Source of the DNA: Scatomonas sp963930955
Lineage (GTDB): Bacteria > Bacillota > Clostridia > Lachnospirales > Lachnospiraceae
Direction of reading: 5' to 3'
Assembly: GCA_963930955.1 (NCBI GenBank)
Contig: OZ006967.1
Coordinates: 1,488,001-1,552,000 of the forward strand
Length of the DNA stretch: 64,000 bases
Both the position numbers and the translations under genes were made by a program. The notes under the pieces were generated by a model. The model made no database searches. It had not been told where the DNA came from and was given only the letters and a program-made list of their open reading frames with translations. Below are positions 1-9,023 of this stretch, in pieces. Numbering within the stretch: the stretch's first letter is position 1; each line of letters begins with the position of its first letter.

Positions 1-1
1 T

Positions 2-1009
2 GACAGCGTGGGCTGGGAGGTACAGCCCTACTCCATCAGCATGAGTCTGGATGTGAATCAGGCGCCCTGGAACAGCGCTGTGGAAGGCCGGGGATGTATT
101 GTGCCCCATCAGAAGGCTTATCATGTAGCGAAACCTTTTGACAAGGCTTACGAGTGCCGCTCCGAGATGTGCATGGAGATGGAAAAGGCAGGAATTCCCA
201 TTAAGTACCATCATCCGGAGGTAGGAGCTTCCGGCCAGTTTGAGATCGAGCCCCGGCTGGGCGAGATGACAAAAATGGCGGACGATACCATGATGATCAA
301 GTACATTATCCACAACGTGGCCATGAAGTACGGCAAGACGGCCACATTGATGCCCAAGCCAGTTTTCGGGGAGGCCGGAAACGGCATGCATGTGCATATG
401 CTGCTTCTGAAGGAAGGCCAGCCGGTGTTCTCGGATGATAATGGATACTCCCACCTGAGCCGTACCGCTCACTATTTTATGGGAGGCCTGCTGAAGCATA
501 TTTCCTCTCTGTGTGCCATTACCAATCCCAGCACCAACTCTTTTAAGCGGCTGGTTCCCGGATTTGAGGCTCCGGTGACTGTGGGCTACGCCACTTCCAA
601 CCGCAGCGCAGTGATCCGGATCCCGGCTTATGCCAAGGAGCCTTCCATGCGCCGGTTTGAACTGCGGAATCCGGACGCCACCTGCAATCCTTATCTGTGC
701 TACGCGGCCATCCTTATGGCCGGGCTGGACGGAGTGAAGAATCAGATTGATCCCCATGAGAACGGCTGGGGGCCCTACGACATGAACCTGTATTCCCTTT
801 CCGAGGAGGAGAAGGCGAAGCTGCAGGCGCTGCCTACTTCCCTGGACGCAGCTCTGGACGCCCTGGAGGCGGATCATGAATACCTGACTGCCGGCGGCGT
901 GTTTCCGGAGCAGCTGATCAAAAACTTTATCAACGTAAAGCGGCAGGAGTGCCTGGAACTGGCGGCGGTGCCCCATCCCGCGGAGTTCGCCAAGTATTAC
1001 AATCTGTAA
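2..1009 (+). CDS. glnA: Glutamine synthetase type I, C-terminal part (5' end outside window)
   Basis: This is the last 335 codons of a type I glutamine synthetase, which makes glutamine from glutamate, ammonia and ATP in the cytoplasm. The frame is open from base 2, so the gene starts before the window. Visible family signatures are the ATP-binding segment MPKPVFGEAGNGMHVH, the glutamate-binding FKRLVPGFEAPV, the arginine-containing NRSAVIRIP and RRFELRNPDATCNPY. A tyrosine (NLYSL) sits where enterobacterial enzymes are adenylylated, but the surrounding residues differ, so adenylylation is not implied. No obvious terminator follows the stop; a promoter begins 34 bases downstream. Confidence 0.96.
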   Translation, partial: DSVGWEVQPYSISMSLDVNQAPWNSAVEGRGCIVPHQKAYHVAKPFDKAYECRSEMCMEMEKAGIPIKYHHPEVGASGQFEIEPRLGEMTKMADDTMMIKYIIHNVAMKYGKTATLMPKPVFGEAGNGMHVHMLLLKEGQPVFSDDNGYSHLSRTAHYFMGGLLKHISSLCAITNPSTNSFKRLVPGFEAPVTVGYATSNRSAVIRIPAYAKEPSMRRFELRNPDATCNPYLCYAAILMAGLDGVKNQIDPHENGWGPYDMNLYSLSEEEKAKLQALPTSLDAALDALEADHEYLTAGGVFPEQLIKNFINVKRQECLELAAVPHPAEFAKYYNL

Positions 1010-1042
1010 GGCTGGCGGCCAATGTAAAATTTTTGTATTTTA

Positions 1043-1071
1043 TTGACAAAACCACTAAAATTGTATATGAT
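1043..1071 (+). promoter_or_regulatory. Strong sigma-A promoter of the polyamine operon
   Basis: TTGACA (1043-1048) and TATGAT (1066-1071) are separated by exactly 17 bases. Transcription would start near 1078, giving an untranslated leader of about 455 nt before speD. Confidence 0.8.
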
Positions 1072-1080
1072 AAAACCGTT

Positions 1081-1267
1081 ATGGAAGTTTGGCAAAACAG
1101 AGTTTCCATGCAAATATTTTTGACCACCCTTGCGGGTTAAAGGCCATACGGACAGCCGGGTCAACTGCCGATTGGCGGCGCAGCCGCCTTATTGATTGAG
1201 TTAGAAGCTCAAATTTTATAAGTTGGTTACTTTATAACCGCCGCATATCATGCGCACATCAACTTGT
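1081..1267 (+). promoter_or_regulatory. Structured 5' leader RNA upstream of speD (candidate regulatory RNA)
   Basis: Several stems can be drawn in the leader: ATGGAA (1081-1086) with TTCCAT (1104-1109); GGCGGC (1174-1179) with GCCGCC (1183-1188) closing a 3-base loop; TTGAG (1196-1200) with CTCAA (1208-1212); and an outer stem 1218-1225/1260-1267 that encloses two small hairpins, GGTTA/TAACC (1225-1239) and CGCAT/ATGCG (1242-1254), like a three-way junction. I do not recognise a known riboswitch consensus. The remainder of the gap (1268-1535) has no gene I can support; it contains GC-rich inverted repeats near 1393-1430 but no U-tract terminator. Confidence 0.45.
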
Positions 1268-1535
1268 GAAACGGTCAATAAGAGTAGGGAAAGTAATATT
1301 TGCGGGTACAGCGTTTCTGCTGCGGCCTTTACTAGAGACTCTGATTTCTGCTATTCCGAATGAATCGAAGAGACGGACAGGATATGAGGAGCCGGATTCT
1401 GGAAGGATCCGGTCCGGGAAAATGTCCGGGCAGAGAATATACAGGCCGGGTAAATGCGCGGAGTCAGCGGATTGCCTGGCCTTTGCTTTGCCGGAAAGGG
1501 AAGAATCTTAAGGGCCGGCGTGAGGAGGATACGAG

Positions 1536-2303
1536 ATGGGAGAAAAATTAAAGCTGTACGGGTTTAATAATCTGACAAAATCTCTGAGCTTTAATATTTA
1601 TGATGTCTGCTACGCCAAGACGCCCAGGGAGCAGAAGGATTATATTGCCTATATTGACGAGCAGTACAATTCCAAACGTCTTACCAAGATCCTGACCAAT
1701 CTGACGGATATGATCGGGGCTACGGTGCTGAATATTGCCAGCCAGGACTACGATCCCCAGGGGGCTTCCGTGACCATCCTCATTGCCGAGGAGACTATGG
1801 TGCCCTGCGGGGAGACCCAGCTGGCCCATCTGGATAAAAGCCATGTGACGGTGCATACCTATCCGGAATACCATCCGGAGACCTGTCTGGCAACCTTCCG
1901 GGTGGATATCGATGTGGCCACCTGCGGGGAGATCACCCCCCTGTCTACCCTGGATTACCTCATCGGTTCCTTTGACTCGGATATTATCACCATGGACTAC
2001 CGGGTCCGGGGCTTTACCAGGAATCTGGACGGGAAAAAGGTCTTTATGGATCATCCCATCCGGTCCATTCAGGATTACATCTGCCAGGAGACTCTGCGGC
2101 GGTATGACGCCGTGGATATCAATATATATGACGCCAATATCTATCATACCAAAATGCTGGTGAAGGATATCAATCTGCAGAATTACCTGTTCAAAACGGA
2201 TGTCTACGAGCTTCCGCCCCGGGTAAGACTGGAGATTACGGATAATCTGCGGCGGGAGATGATCGAGATCTTCAGCGGGCGCAACGTTTATTCAGGAGAA
2301 TGA
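1536..2303 (+). CDS. speD: S-adenosylmethionine decarboxylase proenzyme (enterobacterial type)
   Basis: A 255-residue protein close in length to E. coli SpeD (about 264). It decarboxylates S-adenosylmethionine to provide the aminopropyl donor for spermidine synthesis. The motif LDKSHVTVHTYPE carries the serine (residue 102) that in this family becomes the pyruvoyl cofactor by self-cleavage between K and S. The start ATG follows GGAGG (1520-1524) with suitable spacing. It is the first gene of the polyamine operon; the decarboxylase gene follows after 6 bases and the cognate aminopropyltransferase SpeE is two genes downstream. Confidence 0.93.
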   Translation: MGEKLKLYGFNNLTKSLSFNIYDVCYAKTPREQKDYIAYIDEQYNSKRLTKILTNLTDMIGATVLNIASQDYDPQGASVTILIAEETMVPCGETQLAHLDKSHVTVHTYPEYHPETCLATFRVDIDVATCGEITPLSTLDYLIGSFDSDIITMDYRVRGFTRNLDGKKVFMDHPIRSIQDYICQETLRRYDAVDINIYDANIYHTKMLVKDINLQNYLFKTDVYELPPRVRLEITDNLRREMIEIFSGRNVYSGE

Positions 2304-2309
2304 GACAGA

Positions 2310-3764
2310 ATGAGAGAATTAAATCAGGAGCGGGCCCCTATTTACGAGGCCCTGCGGGATTTTTCAAAAAAGAGGGTGGTGCCCTTTGACGTGCCGGGAC
2401 ATAAACGGGGCAAGGGCAACCCGGAGCTTCGGGAGCTTCTGGGAGAAAAATGCGTGGGTATGGATGTGAACTCCATGAAACCTCTGGACAACCTCTGCCA
2501 TCCGGTGTCGGTGATCCGGGAGGCGGAGGAACTGGCGGCGGAGGCGTTCGGAGCAGCCCACGCTTTTCTTATGGTAGGAGGCACCACCTCCGCGGTGCAG
2601 AGCATGATCCTTTCTGTAGTAAAGCGGGGAGAGAAGATCATCCTGCCCCGGAACGTGCACCGGAGCGTGGTGGGTGCTCTGATCCTCTGCGGAGCAGTGC
2701 CGGTGTATGTGAATCCGGAGATGAACCGCCGCCTGGGAATCCCTCTTGGCATGAAAGTGGAGGCGGTGGAGCGGGCGGTCCGGGAGAACCCGGACGCCAA
2801 AGCCATTCTGGTGAACAACCCCACCTACTACGGGATCTGTTCCAATCTCCGGGAGATCGTGAGGATCGCCCACAGCCACGGCATGCTCTGCATTGCCGAC
2901 GAGGCTCACGGCACCCATTTTTATTTCGGGGAAAATCTGCCGGTGTCGGCCATGGCCGCCGGGGCGGATATGGCTTCGGTGTCCATGCATAAATCCGGAG
3001 GAAGCCTGACACAAAGTTCCCTTTTGCTGGCAGGGCCGGCCATGGCCGAGGGCCATGTGCGCCAGATCATCAATCTGACCCAGACCACCAGCGCCTCTTA
3101 CCTTTTGCTTTCCAGTCTGGATATTTCCAGAAGGAATCTGGCCCTGCGGGGAAAGGAAACCTTTGCCCAGGTGGTGCGGCTGGCGGAGTACGCCCGGGAG
3201 GAGATCAACCGCATCGGCGGCTACTACGCCTATTCCCGGGAGCTCTGCGACGGGGACAGCATCTACGATTTCGATGTGACCAAGCTGTCGGTGAATACCT
3301 TGGACATTGGTCTGGCGGGGATTGAGGTCTACGACCTGCTCCGGGACGACTACAATATTCAGATTGAATTCGGGGATCTTGGAAACATCCTGGCCTACCT
3401 GTCCATCGGGGACCGCCCCCGGGACATTGAACGGCTGGTGGGAGCTCTTTCGGAGATCCGCCGCCGGTTCCGCCGGGAAAAGACGGATCTTTTTACCCAG
3501 GAATACATTGATCCCAAGGTGGTGGCTTCCCCCCAGAAAGCCTTTTACGCGGAAAAAGAATCCCTGCCTATTGAGAAGACCTGCGGCAGGGTGTGCAGCG
3601 AGTTTGTTATGTGCTATCCCCCGGGGATCCCTATTCTGGCTCCCGGTGAGGAGATCACGGATACCATCCTGGATTATATCCGCTATGCCCGGGAAAAGGG
3701 CTGCTCCCTGACGGGCACGGAGGATCCGGAGGTTTTGAACTTAAATGTACTCAAGGAGGTGTGA
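2310..3764 (+). CDS. speA: Orn/Lys/Arg decarboxylase, probable arginine decarboxylase
   Basis: A 484-residue PLP enzyme of the Orn/Lys/Arg decarboxylase class I fold (aspartate aminotransferase fold). The PLP lysine is K228 in SMHKSGGSLTQSS, preceded by the cofactor aspartate motif DEAHGTHF. Length matches the short Bacillus SpeA/YaaO type rather than the 700-residue inducible enzymes. Because an agmatinase gene lies two genes downstream, arginine to agmatine is the most likely reaction; lysine or ornithine cannot be excluded from sequence alone. It is 6 bases after speD and 3 bases before speE, so it is almost certainly cotranscribed. Confidence 0.88.
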   Translation: MRELNQERAPIYEALRDFSKKRVVPFDVPGHKRGKGNPELRELLGEKCVGMDVNSMKPLDNLCHPVSVIREAEELAAEAFGAAHAFLMVGGTTSAVQSMILSVVKRGEKIILPRNVHRSVVGALILCGAVPVYVNPEMNRRLGIPLGMKVEAVERAVRENPDAKAILVNNPTYYGICSNLREIVRIAHSHGMLCIADEAHGTHFYFGENLPVSAMAAGADMASVSMHKSGGSLTQSSLLLAGPAMAEGHVRQIINLTQTTSASYLLLSSLDISRRNLALRGKETFAQVVRLAEYAREEINRIGGYYAYSRELCDGDSIYDFDVTKLSVNTLDIGLAGIEVYDLLRDDYNIQIEFGDLGNILAYLSIGDRPRDIERLVGALSEIRRRFRREKTDLFTQEYIDPKVVASPQKAFYAEKESLPIEKTCGRVCSEFVMCYPPGIPILAPGEEITDTILDYIRYAREKGCSLTGTEDPEVLNLNVLKEV

Positions 3765-3767
3765 GAG

Positions 3768-4619
3768 ATGCAGCTTTGGTTTTCGGAAATGCAGACCCCC
3801 AACGTGAAATTTTCCATCCGGGTGGAGCGGCAGCTCTACAGCGGCCAGAGCGAATTCCAGCGGATCGATGTGTTTGAATCCCCGGAATTCGGAAGATTTC
3901 TTACTCTGGACGGCTATATGATGCTGACGGAGCGGGACGAGTTTATCTATCATGAGATGATCACCCACGTGCCCCTGGCGGTGCACCCCAAGGTAAAGCG
4001 GGTGCTGGTTATCGGCGCCGGGGACGGAGGCGTGATCCGGGAGCTGGTGCGGTACCCGGAGATCGAGGACATCGATCTGGTAGAGATCGATGAACTGGTG
4101 GTGGAGGTGTGCCGGAAATATCTGCCCCAGACCGCCTGCCGGCTGGACGATCCCAGGGTACACATCCATTACGAGGACGGGCTGAAATATATCCGCTCCT
4201 GCGAGGATGAGTACGACCTGATCCTGGTGGATTCCACGGATCCCTTCGGCCCCGGGGAAGGGCTGTTCACCCGGGAATTTTACGGGAACTGCTTTAAGGC
4301 CCTGAAGGAGGACGGCATTATGATCAATCAGCACGAGAGTCCCTTCTATGCCGAGGACGCGGCGGCCTGCCAGAGCATGCATAAGCTGATCGTGGAATCT
4401 TTCCCCATCAGCAAGATCTACCAGGCCCACATCCCCACCTACCCTTCGGGACACTGGCTTTTTGGTTTTGCCTCCAAGAAATACCATCCCCTGCGGGATC
4501 TGGACGAGACCCGATGGAATCTCCGGGGACTGTCCTGCAAATACTATACGACGACGCTGCACAAGGGGGCTTTCTATATTCCGGCGTACGTGGAAAGGCT
4601 GTTAAAAGATGTTGAATAA
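3768..4619 (+). CDS. speE: Spermidine synthase (polyamine aminopropyltransferase)
   Basis: A 283-residue soluble aminopropyltransferase that moves the aminopropyl group from decarboxylated SAM to putrescine. The SAM-type Rossmann signature VLVIGAGDGGVIRELV, the acidic DLVEID strand end and the catalytic-region motif VDSTDPFGPGEGLF are present. Its stop overlaps the start of speB by 11 bases, indicating translational coupling. The donor is supplied by speD of the same operon. Confidence 0.93.
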   Translation: MQLWFSEMQTPNVKFSIRVERQLYSGQSEFQRIDVFESPEFGRFLTLDGYMMLTERDEFIYHEMITHVPLAVHPKVKRVLVIGAGDGGVIRELVRYPEIEDIDLVEIDELVVEVCRKYLPQTACRLDDPRVHIHYEDGLKYIRSCEDEYDLILVDSTDPFGPGEGLFTREFYGNCFKALKEDGIMINQHESPFYAEDAAACQSMHKLIVESFPISKIYQAHIPTYPSGHWLFGFASKKYHPLRDLDETRWNLRGLSCKYYTTTLHKGAFYIPAYVERLLKDVE

Positions 4620-5472
4620 ATATACGGAAACATTTCTGGAATGTACCTCTGATGCCCAGGAGGCAAAGATCGTCCTTTTCGGGGCGCCCTTTGACGGCAC
4701 CACCTCCTACCGGCCGGGAACCCGCTTCGGCAGCGGAGCCATCCGCCGGGAATCCTACGGAATTGAAAGTTACAGTCCCTATCAGGACGGGGATCTGCTG
4801 GATGGCAGGGTTCTGGACTGCGGAGATCTGGAACTGCCCATTGGAAATGCGGAAAAGGCTCTGGCGGCTATCCAGGCTATGGAGGAGGAGATCCTCTCCG
4901 CCGGAAAGCTTCCTTTTATGCTGGGAGGCGAGCACCTGGTGACCCTGGGAGCTTTCCGGGCGGCGGTGAAAAAATATCCCGGCATCCATATCATTCATTT
5001 TGACGCCCACGCGGATCTGCGGCAGGAGTATCTGGATGTGGAACTGTCCCACGCCTGTGTTCTCCGCCGGTGCTGGGAACTGGCCGGGGACGGCAGAATC
5101 CATCAGTTCGGCATCCGCTCCGGAGACCGGGAGGAATTCCTCTGGGGAAAGGACCATGTGGAGACCCGGAAATTTGATTTTGAAGGCCTGGAGGAAACCC
5201 TGGACCGCCTGAAAGGGCAACCGGTGTATTTCACTCTGGATCTGGATGTGCTGGATCCCTCGGTATTTCCAGGAACGGGAACCCCGGAGCCGGGCGGAGT
5301 TTCTTTTGAGGAACTGCGGAAAGCCGCGGAGCTGGTCTGCCGGAAGGCGGATGTGGCGGCATGCGATGTAAACGAATTAAGCCCGCCCTACGATCCCTCG
5401 GGGATCGCCACGGCGGCTGCCTGTAAAATTGTAAGAGAAATGCTGATCGCCCTGCAGAAGAAAGGAGAATAA
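4609..5472 (+). CDS. speB: Agmatinase
   Basis: A 287-residue member of the arginase/agmatinase/formiminoglutamase family, which hydrolyses agmatine to putrescine and urea at a two-manganese centre. Metal-binding motifs are GGEHLVTLG, HFDAHADLR and LDLDVLDPSVFPGTG. The start overlaps the end of speE. Together with the upstream decarboxylase it forms the arginine-agmatine-putrescine route. Confidence 0.93.
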   Translation: MLNKYTETFLECTSDAQEAKIVLFGAPFDGTTSYRPGTRFGSGAIRRESYGIESYSPYQDGDLLDGRVLDCGDLELPIGNAEKALAAIQAMEEEILSAGKLPFMLGGEHLVTLGAFRAAVKKYPGIHIIHFDAHADLRQEYLDVELSHACVLRRCWELAGDGRIHQFGIRSGDREEFLWGKDHVETRKFDFEGLEETLDRLKGQPVYFTLDLDVLDPSVFPGTGTPEPGGVSFEELRKAAELVCRKADVAACDVNELSPPYDPSGIATAAACKIVREMLIALQKKGE

Positions 5473-5475
5473 ACC

Positions 5476-6678
5476 ATGGGAAAAGTGTTAGTTATCGGCT
5501 GCGGCGGAGTGGCCTCTGTAGCCATCCACAAATGCTGTCAGAACAGTGAGGTATTTCAGGAGGTCTGCATTGCCAGCCGCACAAAATCCAAATGCGACGC
5601 CCTGAAGGAGAAACTGGAGGGAACCACCAAAACGAAGATTACTACCCGCCAGGTGGACGCGGACAAGGTAGAGGAGCTCATCGCTCTGATCGAAGAGCAG
5701 AAGCCGGACGTGGTGCTGAATCTGGCCCTGCCCTACCAGGATCTGACCATTATGGACGCCTGCCTGGCTACGAAAACGAATTATGTGGATACCGCCAACT
5801 ATGAGCCGGAAGACACGGCAAAATTTGAGTACAGCTGGCAGTGGGCCTACCGGGAGCGCTTTGAGCAGGCCGGCATTACCGCTCTGCTGGGCAGCGGCTT
5901 CGATCCCGGGGTTACCGGCGTATTTTCCGCCTATGCCCTGAAGCATCAGTTTGACGAGATCCATTACATTGATATTCTGGACTGCAACGGCGGCGATCAC
6001 GGCTATCCCTTCGCCACCAACTTCAATCCGGAGATCAACATCCGGGAGGTGTCCGCCAACGGCTCCTACTGGGAGGACGGCCACTGGGTGGAGACCAAAC
6101 CCATGGAGATCAAGAGGGTCTACAATTTTGACCAGGTGGGAGAGAAGGACATGTACCTGCTCCACCATGAGGAGATTGAGAGCCTGGCCCTGAATATCCC
6201 CGGGATCAAGCGCATCCGCTTTTTCATGACCTTCGGCCAGAGCTACCTGACCCATCTGAAGTGCCTGGAAAATGTGGGGATGACCTCCATTCAGCCCATC
6301 CTTTTCGAGGGGAAAGAGATCGTTCCCCTGCAGTTCCTGAAAGCCGTGCTGCCGGATCCGGCTTCCCTGGGGCCCAGAACCAAGGGCAAGACCAACATCG
6401 GCTGCATCTTCCGGGGCATTAAGGACGGCCAGCCCAAGGATTACTACCTGTACAATGTCTGCGACCATGAGGAATGCTATAAAGAAGTAGGCTCCCAGGC
6501 GGTGGCCTACACCACCGGGGTGCCCGCCATGATCGGCGCCATGATGCTGATGACCGGCACCTGGAACAAGCCCGGAGTCCACAATATCGAGGAGTTCGAT
6601 CCGGATCCCTTTATGGAGGCGCTGAACAAGTGGGGCCTGCCCTGGCAGGAAAACTTCCATCCGGTCCTGGTGGACTGA
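5476..6678 (+). CDS. Carboxynorspermidine/carboxyspermidine dehydrogenase (saccharopine dehydrogenase-like)
   Basis: A 400-residue saccharopine-dehydrogenase-family oxidoreductase. The N-terminus has the nucleotide-binding GCGGVASVA motif and the middle has the family segment GSGFDPGVTGVF. Its neighbour nspC identifies it as the enzyme that condenses aspartate semialdehyde with putrescine (or diaminopropane) and reduces the imine to carboxyspermidine (or carboxynorspermidine). A saccharopine-pathway role is unlikely because no lysine genes are nearby and the gene sits in a polyamine operon. It starts 3 bases after speB and its stop overlaps the nspC start (TGATG). Confidence 0.88.
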   Translation: MGKVLVIGCGGVASVAIHKCCQNSEVFQEVCIASRTKSKCDALKEKLEGTTKTKITTRQVDADKVEELIALIEEQKPDVVLNLALPYQDLTIMDACLATKTNYVDTANYEPEDTAKFEYSWQWAYRERFEQAGITALLGSGFDPGVTGVFSAYALKHQFDEIHYIDILDCNGGDHGYPFATNFNPEINIREVSANGSYWEDGHWVETKPMEIKRVYNFDQVGEKDMYLLHHEEIESLALNIPGIKRIRFFMTFGQSYLTHLKCLENVGMTSIQPILFEGKEIVPLQFLKAVLPDPASLGPRTKGKTNIGCIFRGIKDGQPKDYYLYNVCDHEECYKEVGSQAVAYTTGVPAMIGAMMLMTGTWNKPGVHNIEEFDPDPFMEALNKWGLPWQENFHPVLVD

Positions 6679-7814
6679 TGGGAGGCAGAAGCGCCGGCGC
6701 GCGCACCCCTTACTTTCTGCTGGATGAGGAAAAGCTCCTCCGCAACCTGGAGATTTTAAAGGAGGTCAGCGACAGGGCCGGCTGTAAGATCCTGCTGGCC
6801 CAGAAAGCCTTCTCCATGTTTTCCGTATACCCCCTGATCCGGAAGTATCTGGCGGGAACTGCCGCCAGCGGTCTCTATGAGGCCAGGCTGGGGGCGGAGG
6901 AGTTCGGCGGGGAGACCCATGTGTTTTCCCCGGCTTACCGGAGAGATGAATTCGAAGAAATTCTGAAATACGCCGACCATCTGGTCTTCAACAGCCCGGG
7001 GCAGGTGAAAAAATTCGGGGAGCAGGCAAAGGCGGCGGGAAAATCCATCGGCCTGCGGCTGAACCCGGAATGCTCCACCCAGGAGGGACACGCCATCTAC
7101 GATCCCTGCGCTCCCGGCTCCCGGCTGGGAACCACCCTGGAAGAACTGGAAGAGAGCCTGCTGCCTATGCTGGACGGCTTTCACATGCACACCCTCTGTG
7201 AGCAGAATTCCGATGCCTTGGAAGTGACCCTTCGGGCGGCGGAAGAAAAATTCGGGAAATATTTTGCCGGGAAACGCTGGCTGAACTTGGGCGGAGGACA
7301 CCACATTACCCGGGAGGACTACGACCGGGAACGGCTGATCCGCCTGATCCGCCATTTAAAAGACACCTACGGCACGGAAGTGTATCTGGAGCCGGGGGAA
7401 GCGGTGGTGCTGAATGCCGGGTATCTGGTAACAGAAGTGCTGGAGATTGTAAAAAACAATGGAATGGAGATCGCGATTCTGGACACCTCCGCCGCCTGCC
7501 ATATGCCGGACGTGCTGGAGATGCCCTACCGGCCGCCTCTGAAGGATGCCGGAAAGCCGGGAGAGAAGCCGTATACCTACCGGCTGGGGGGCCCAACCTG
7601 TCTGGCCGGGGACGTGATCGGAGACTATTCCTTTGACAGCCCCCTCCGGGAGGGCAGCACTCTGGTCTTTGAGGATATGGCCCTCTATACTATGGTGAAA
7701 ACCAACACCTTTAACGGCATGCCCCTGCCTGCCCTGGCCATCCGTCACCGGGACGGAAGAGTGGAGACAGTAAAAACTTTTGGATACATGGACTTTAAGC
7801 AGCGGTTATCATAA
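6678..7814 (+). CDS. nspC: Carboxynorspermidine/carboxyspermidine decarboxylase
   Basis: A 378-residue fold-type III (alanine racemase-like) PLP decarboxylase that finishes the carboxyspermidine route by releasing CO2. The PLP lysine is K43 in AQKAF; other family marks are GGGHHIT, EPGEAV and the cysteine region CLAGDVIGDY. The chosen ATG at 6678 overlaps the upstream stop in TGATG; the frame also stays open for 16 codons upstream, but those codons overlap the dehydrogenase gene and have no independent support. It is the last gene of the operon. Confidence 0.9.
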   Translation: MGGRSAGARTPYFLLDEEKLLRNLEILKEVSDRAGCKILLAQKAFSMFSVYPLIRKYLAGTAASGLYEARLGAEEFGGETHVFSPAYRRDEFEEILKYADHLVFNSPGQVKKFGEQAKAAGKSIGLRLNPECSTQEGHAIYDPCAPGSRLGTTLEELEESLLPMLDGFHMHTLCEQNSDALEVTLRAAEEKFGKYFAGKRWLNLGGGHHITREDYDRERLIRLIRHLKDTYGTEVYLEPGEAVVLNAGYLVTEVLEIVKNNGMEIAILDTSAACHMPDVLEMPYRPPLKDAGKPGEKPYTYRLGGPTCLAGDVIGDYSFDSPLREGSTLVFEDMALYTMVKTNTFNGMPLPALAIRHRDGRVETVKTFGYMDFKQRLS

Positions 7815-7883
7815 TTGGATGGGGAATCTGTCTTTACAGTACGGGAATACAGATCCGTAAAATAGGCAAAAGAAGTGAAGCTT

Positions 7884-8948
7884 ATGGAGCGAAAGAAAAA
7901 ATCCCGCAAATTCATCATCGTAATACTTTGTATCGTTGCGCTGGCTGCCATGGTATTTATTGCGGCAATCGTTAAAAACTTCTTCGGAAGCAACTTTGAG
8001 AGCCTAAACGAAACCGACAGGGCAATCCTTTCGGAATACAATGCCTTCTGCGCATCCCTTGAGGAAAGCGACATATGGGAGGGTTACAAGCTCAATGAAA
8101 AGACGATTCTCGCCATGCCGGGGGAATTCGGCGGGGGCTATCTCATAAACCCGGAAAAGCCTGTTTCAGGAATCTTTGCAAAAGAAATAACTGTTCCTGG
8201 CGACTGGAGCATTAAAGTCTACAGACTGTCTGCGGCAACGCCTGACCTGATGCAGTTCCGGCTTAGCGGAGATTTCAACACTGCCGGAGAAACATATTCC
8301 GTTCTCGGAAACCACGTCTATTTCATAAAATACGATCAGGCTGCTTCTGTTGACGCAAAGTGGTCAAGCGAGCATTTTGTGACGTTCCTCAGCCACGAAG
8401 CCTTCCACTATTACATGCAGGACACCTGGCCGGAGGGAAGCCGTTTCTCCGCTGACAGTCTTACTGAAGACGACATAGCCCTGCTGGAAGAAGAGTACGG
8501 AATCCTCGGTGACATCCAGACGCAGCTTCTTTCAGATTTGCCGGATAAAACAGCATTAGAAAAATCCGCAGAAGAATATGTGGATGTAATGAACCGCAGA
8601 ATGGAGGCCAATGAGGATTACGTCCAGAAAGAAATGAATGCGGAAACTATGGAAGGAACCGCCACATATGTGGGAATTCAGGCCTCCCGCAGGGTCGGCT
8701 ATGATTTCGGCGTTATGTACTTCTCCAATAGGAAGGATGTTCCTTTTTCCGAGATCATCACCCAGTACCGGGCTGGAAACATTGATAAGAGTTACCTTGC
8801 GGACCGCATACCTTACGAGACAGGCGGGCTTCTCTGCCTGCTGATGGACGAGATTGGGGTGCCAAAGTGGCAGGAATCCCTTAACAGCCAGACACTTGAC
8901 GCTCCCGTTTCCCTGTACTCCATACTGAAAGCATGGGTTGAGAACTGA
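7884..8948 (+). CDS. Membrane-anchored zinc metallopeptidase (HExxH type), uncharacterised
   Basis: A 354-residue protein with a lysine/arginine-rich N-terminus and one membrane segment (about residues 9-33), then a large extracytoplasmic domain. HEAFH (residues 171-175) is a classic zinc-binding HExxH site, and E257 in METMEGTATY-like context (sequence AETMEGTATY) is a candidate third ligand, as in gluzincins. I do not recognise a named family. Codon and base use look less GC-rich than the polyamine operon, and the gene lies next to mobile-element debris, so it may have arrived by transfer. A GTG 9 bases upstream is an alternative start. Confidence 0.7.
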   Translation: MERKKKSRKFIIVILCIVALAAMVFIAAIVKNFFGSNFESLNETDRAILSEYNAFCASLEESDIWEGYKLNEKTILAMPGEFGGGYLINPEKPVSGIFAKEITVPGDWSIKVYRLSAATPDLMQFRLSGDFNTAGETYSVLGNHVYFIKYDQAASVDAKWSSEHFVTFLSHEAFHYYMQDTWPEGSRFSADSLTEDDIALLEEEYGILGDIQTQLLSDLPDKTALEKSAEEYVDVMNRRMEANEDYVQKEMNAETMEGTATYVGIQASRRVGYDFGVMYFSNRKDVPFSEIITQYRAGNIDKSYLADRIPYETGGLLCLLMDEIGVPKWQESLNSQTLDAPVSLYSILKAWVEN

Positions 8949-9023
8949 AAATGAATATCAAAAGATCCATGCGGAACATGGCGACAGATGGCATGGAAAA
9001 AGCCATCCTGTGGAGGACAGCTT

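Noticed and set aside
1043..1267. Known riboswitch (SAM, T-box, glycine, guanidine) before speD
   Set aside because: I looked for the conserved cores of these classes by eye and did not find them.
1266..1551. Two short overlapping reading frames in the leader before speD
   Set aside because: No ribosome-binding sites, unlikely composition and overlap with each other; the stretch is better read as untranslated leader.
1548..6660. Long minus-strand reading frames opposite the polyamine genes (up to 390 codons)
   Set aside because: They are antisense shadows of GC-rich, well-identified genes and match no protein family.
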